Shown one piece after another: positions 60,605-64,000 of a DNA stretch of 64,000 bases (the first letter of the stretch is position 1; every line of letters starts with the position of its first letter). Under the pieces are notes generated by a model that saw nothing but the letters and a program-made list of their open reading frames with translations, was not told the origin of the DNA and did no database searches. The stretch covers positions 18,834-82,833 of the forward strand of contig JAENRP010000071.1 in assembly GCA_024741835.1 (NCBI GenBank), read 5' to 3'. The stretch is from Diplocarpon mali. Lineage: Eukaryota > Ascomycota > Leotiomycetes > Helotiales > Drepanopezizaceae. The translations under genes were made by a program, and so were the position numbers.

Positions 60605-62444
60605 ATGTGGGAGGGGACAGGTACATGGACTGGTAGGTGAGGATTCAGAATGAAGTGTATTTTTAAGGCGGCGCCAATGTTCCATAGTCGAAGGATACCT
60701 ATTCACATTTGCGCTGCATCTGTGCGTTGCTCACGCTGGAAACTAAACTTGGTCAATCTCTTGGTGCTGTGGACTCAGCCCGGTAATGAGTCTACACACT
60801 ACCATGTTACTTCTGCTCAACTCAGCGTATTGACGATTCCTTTGCGTGCTGGCTTGATTCTCCGCAGGAGATCAGATGTGTGTATAATATCTATTCTATC
60901 ATCATGATAGGAAAATGCGATATGAGAGACTTCCAAGTTAGGCCTATGGGCCGTCTTGTCGTCCTGATCTCGTCTCTTGTTTTCTATGTCTCTCTACGTC
61001 CTGACTTCGGTGGAGAGGAAACGTGTCAGGTTAGATGTGCATTCACAATACGACGGCAGTTTTACTAAACAGAGAGATAGTTGTCAATCTGATGGAGAAA
61101 TTTCCATTTCCCTGAGCCTTATATGAACTTTCATGCCTTACCAAATTAAACCCAATACTGAACTTCCTATGAGAAGTCTGAACAACATGCTAAATGGTTG
61201 TGTCGATTGATAGCCACCTTTGAAGCTAGGAAATATCAACCTCAATTATTGTTATATATTAACTTACGAATTTTATAAAAATAAAATCATAGGCTTTTAC
61301 TCTTGTTCTTGACTTCTAGTTACGTATAGTCAGGTAGCATTGACTGTATACTAACGCAAGGAGAGACAGCTTAGGATGGTGCTTGACCAGGAGAAAATCC
61401 GGAGAGCGTAAATTACACAGGGTCATGCAAGCCGAAACATCTGCACCTGTCTCGAAATCAATATTGGATATGGTTTCAATTGTTTACAAAGCAGCTTTCA
61501 GCGTCGCTAGCTGGCCTCCCGCATTCACGCGCGTAGGAGGGCACGGTATCGTGTCCAAAGCTAACCTTGTATTCTTCCTTTCCCTTTCTTATGGCCTACT
61601 ACTCTCACTATTAAAGCGCAACTACCATGGAAGGGCAGGCTGCCTATCAATCCTTCTATCTGGTCAGGTTGGCTTTTGCCCGGTTTTCCTTGGTTAGTGT
61701 GGCGCAAGGGTGGACATGATGTCGGCGGATGAACGGCTATAAATCTATGGATATTCTAAATATGTGTGATAAGGCATGAAAGAGTATCCGGCTCTGATAC
61801 CGAAATGTTTGGGGTGATTTCACCAGCTCATTTCAAGTAGGTCTCTTTCCCCTTCGCTAAGTATTGTTGTTGCAAAACAGACAGTACCAAGGCTCACCAA
61901 CACGAAAGCCATATGTTTATCTAGGTACGCATTCCTGGATCTCTGAACAATAGAAAGCAATAGGAGTTCTAACAGAGAACAGAGTCCTCTTTTGGGAAAT
62001 CCACCTCTTCAACCTCTTTTTCCCACGGCCCCAAGGGGCTGCAAGCCTGGATTCGAAGCTGACTAACGGGGAAAAGAGATGGGATACTCCGGTGTGGCTG
62101 GATTCTTAGCTAGCGGAGTGAAGGTCAGTTTGACATGGCCAGAAAGGGCTTGGCCTCAAATACCTTGGGGGATGGATGAGCGGCTATCTTCCATGGGGTT
62201 GAACTTATTGTAGATAGATCTATGTTGGCTCTGAGCGATGAGATTTGGGTATTATAAGATGAAAAGCTTCAGCTAGCCATCCTAGATTTACAAGCTCGCA
62301 GTACAGTTTCCGTAACACGCCGAGAAATGACTCGCTCTTCAAAAATCCTGCACGCCTGTCTCCCCCTCCTTCGCGACCCCGTCGTCAACCCAACCCGGAC
62401 TCTCTGCCTCAAACCACTCCTGCCCGAATATTAGCATAGATTAA
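60605..62444. other. Gene-poor intergenic stretch of 1.8 kb
   Basis: Short frames only (for example 60650-60907 and 61383-61697, plus strand) without recognisable content. An AT-rich patch at about 61245-61290 has no repeat structure. It should include the PDH E1-beta 3' UTR and the 3' UTR of the minus-strand gene ending at 62445. Confidence 0.55.
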
Positions 62445-63394
62445 CTACTCCACAGATTTCTCGAACACGGCTCCTGTTTCCCTTCCATGTGCGTTTGGCC
62501 AGTCCTCGGTCATCTCTGAAAAATAAACAAACGAGGAAACAAAGGAGAGAAATGTAGGACTAACCTCCTCCCTCTCCCTCCTCTCAACCTCATCCTCCTC
62601 GCTCGCATCCACCGGCCCATACTCAAAATCCTCATCTTCGCCCCTCAGAAACCGAAGCGTCATTCCAAACACCCACCTCCCCCAGCCCTCCTCCCTGGTC
62701 CGCGGCACCTCGTCTTCTTCTTCCGGCAGCACTTCCCCATCTCTACCTCGCTGGTACGACACGAACGGCACCTGACCGAGCTCCGATGCTGGCTTGGGCC
62801 GGGCAGATTGAGATTGAGATTGAGATTTGGGCTGGGAAAGAGATGATAAAGAGGGCTGCAGCGCGCGGATTTTGGCTTCTGTGCGGTACAGATCCGCTTC
62901 TAGAACGCCGGAGTAGCCTTTCGCCTTCCCGTCTGCTTCGCGCTCGGCTGCAGTTTGGAAGCGCCGGATGCAGCGGTCGTAGAGGAGCGGATCTACTTTT
63001 CGTCAGCATCTTTTTTCTAGTCTCTCTTTGCCGTGTTGTCTCTTGAACACATATGTGTGTGTATATATATATATATATATATTTATATATTTATACATAT
63101 GTGTCCCTTACTGAGGGGTGGGATGAGGTACAGACCGGCTAGTTCCAGATCGGGGGATGCGAAATAGGACGGGTGGCGGTCGAGGTAGAGTTTTCGCCGG
63201 TTCTTGACACGGAGTTTTTGGAGGCGCTCCGAGGATCGTGAGCGTGCTTCAGAGACTTCTATGAGAGGGGCTGGAGAGGACGGAAGAGGCATTTCAGTGG
63301 TTTGTCCTGGTAATTCCGAGTGTGGCATTTGTGGGGATGATGTGGAGGTTAGAGGCGTTGGCGGCATTATTGGGGGCTTAGACTTTGGGGTCAT
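62445..63394 (-). CDS. CCDC97-like (DUF2052) protein, three exons
   Basis: Exons 63394-63136, 62992-62565 and 62513-62445 give 251 residues. The first intron (143 bp, donor GTCTGT, acceptor GTAG) contains a (TA)n run and joins ASPDLELA to DPLLYDRCIRRFQTAAERE, the core signature of the CCDC97/DUF2052 family. Upstream is KNRRKLYLDRHPSYF; downstream AKGYSGVLEADLYRTEAKI, a Ser-Gln repeat, then EEGWGRWVFGMTLRFLRGEDEDFEYGPVD and an acidic end. The last intron is less sure: acceptor AGAG at 62514-62517 gives a 23-residue tail, while the better pyrimidine-tract acceptor two bases earlier would end the protein at once after REREER. Family members are linked to the U2 snRNP SF3B complex, so a nuclear splicing role is likely by homology only. 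Divergent from the phosphatase-like gene with 275 bp between starts. Confidence 0.85.
63058..63090. repeat. TA microsatellite in CCDC97-like intron 1
   Basis: TGTGTGTATATATATATATA-type run inside the 143-bp first intron, flanked by further TA-rich sequence. It probably accounts for the intron being about twice the local average length. Confidence 0.8.
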
Positions 63395-63669
63395 TTAGAC
63401 AGGATTGCGTAAATGAAAGCGAGAGCACGGGATTGTAGTGCTACATGAGCTTCTTGAACCTTGACAGAACCTGAGTCCCGGGAGTCGAGTTGACAATTGA
63501 CTCAAGATGAGATTTGGGGTCGAGGATATGGACGACGATGCTCCAGCGGAATGGAAGTTCCAATCATCTCGCCTCGGCAACCCCAAGCGAGACATTGACC
63601 CCCAGCCCTCCTATCCTCATCCTCGTCACTCAACAACAACATCAACAGCGACAAACAGCCAAATACAAA

Positions 63670-64000
63670 ATGGCTACCGTTGCACCGTCATCCACCGATT
63701 CCTCCCTCCCCTCGCCTCCCTTTGTACACGTATCAGGAATTCCCAATTTTCGTGATATTGGCGGCTACCCAGTCCCTTCCCAGTCCCGCCACCACTCGAT
63801 CCGCACCAATCTCCTCTACCGTTGCGCTGAGCCTTCACGCATAACGCAAGATGGCATCTCCACTTTGCAAAATCTCGGGATCACGCACATCTACGACTTG
63901 AGATCGAAAAATGAGATCGCGAGAAATCAAAATGCGGGGAGGGGAGGTGTTGTGCAGTGGGAAGGCTGCGAGAGGGTTTTCGTGCCGGTGTTTGAAGACC
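63670..64000 (+). CDS. Tyrosine-protein phosphatase, IphP/Y_phosphatase3-like, 5' part
   Basis: The first 110 codons are present and the gene runs off the window. The start is the first ATG of the frame (MATVAPSSTDSSLPSPPFV). The segment VSGIPNFRDIGGYPVPSQSR, then RTNLLYRCAEPSRIT, LQNLGITHIYDLRSKNEI and the VFVPVFED stretch are the typical N-terminal half of the bacterial/fungal IphP-type tyrosine phosphatase family (GxxNFRDxGG box, RSAEP-like box, DLRS box). The catalytic HCxxGKDRT loop would lie beyond the end, so activity cannot be judged. No intron is seen in the visible part. Frames on the other strand and at 63507 are shadows. Confidence 0.88.
   Translation, partial: MATVAPSSTDSSLPSPPFVHVSGIPNFRDIGGYPVPSQSRHHSIRTNLLYRCAEPSRITQDGISTLQNLGITHIYDLRSKNEIARNQNAGRGGVVQWEGCERVFVPVFED

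Overview
The window is nuclear DNA of a filamentous ascomycete (Pezizomycotina; I cannot place it more finely). The reasons are compact genes with 50-65 bp introns, clear fungal orthologues (OCH1-type GT32, VPS34, NSE4, pyruvate dehydrogenase E1-beta), and a 42-kb AT-rich island whose repeat copies differ almost only by C-to-T and G-to-A transitions, the mark of repeat-induced point mutation (RIP).

Layout. Left flank (1-4341): one minus-strand gene, a Golgi GT32 mannosyltransferase, and otherwise non-coding sequence. Island (4347-46416): this is one LTR-retrotransposon insertion with others nested inside it, resolved here by exact 5-bp target-site duplications (TSDs). Outer copia E1 (4347-46416, TSD GCGTT) holds copia C (9490-38310, TSD ATATT) and copia B2 (38328-44378, TSD GCTAT). 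C holds copia B1 (12172-32962, TSD GCTTT). B1 holds copia A (14752-21944, TSD AATAG; same family as E1) and the Ty3/gypsy element D (23789-31340, TSD CCTAA). Removing the inserts gives about 7.19 kb for E1 (A is 7193 bp) and about 6.04 kb for B1 (B2 is 6051 bp), which confirms the reconstruction. All coding regions in the island are broken by stops.

Right flank (46422-64000): 2.7 kb without a convincing gene; a three-exon secreted NTF2-like protein (minus); a secreted M28-family peptidase homologue that has lost its catalytic Glu-Glu pair (plus); VPS34 (minus) divergent from NSE4 (plus); PDH E1-beta (plus); a CCDC97-like protein (minus) divergent from a tyrosine-phosphatase-like gene (plus) cut by the window end. 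The host genes are unrelated housekeeping or secretory functions and do not form a pathway or cluster.

The most unusual signal is inside the island. Three different retroelement families (E1/A and C, both copia, and D, gypsy) carry, between the end of pol and the 3' LTR, a relict reading frame on the strand opposite to gag-pol. Each has a C-x2-C-x6-C motif (directly visible or one RIP transition away) followed by a low-complexity C-terminal part. The copia families also seem to use half-tRNA (anticodon-loop) primers: initiator Met for B, and probably Ile for E1/A.
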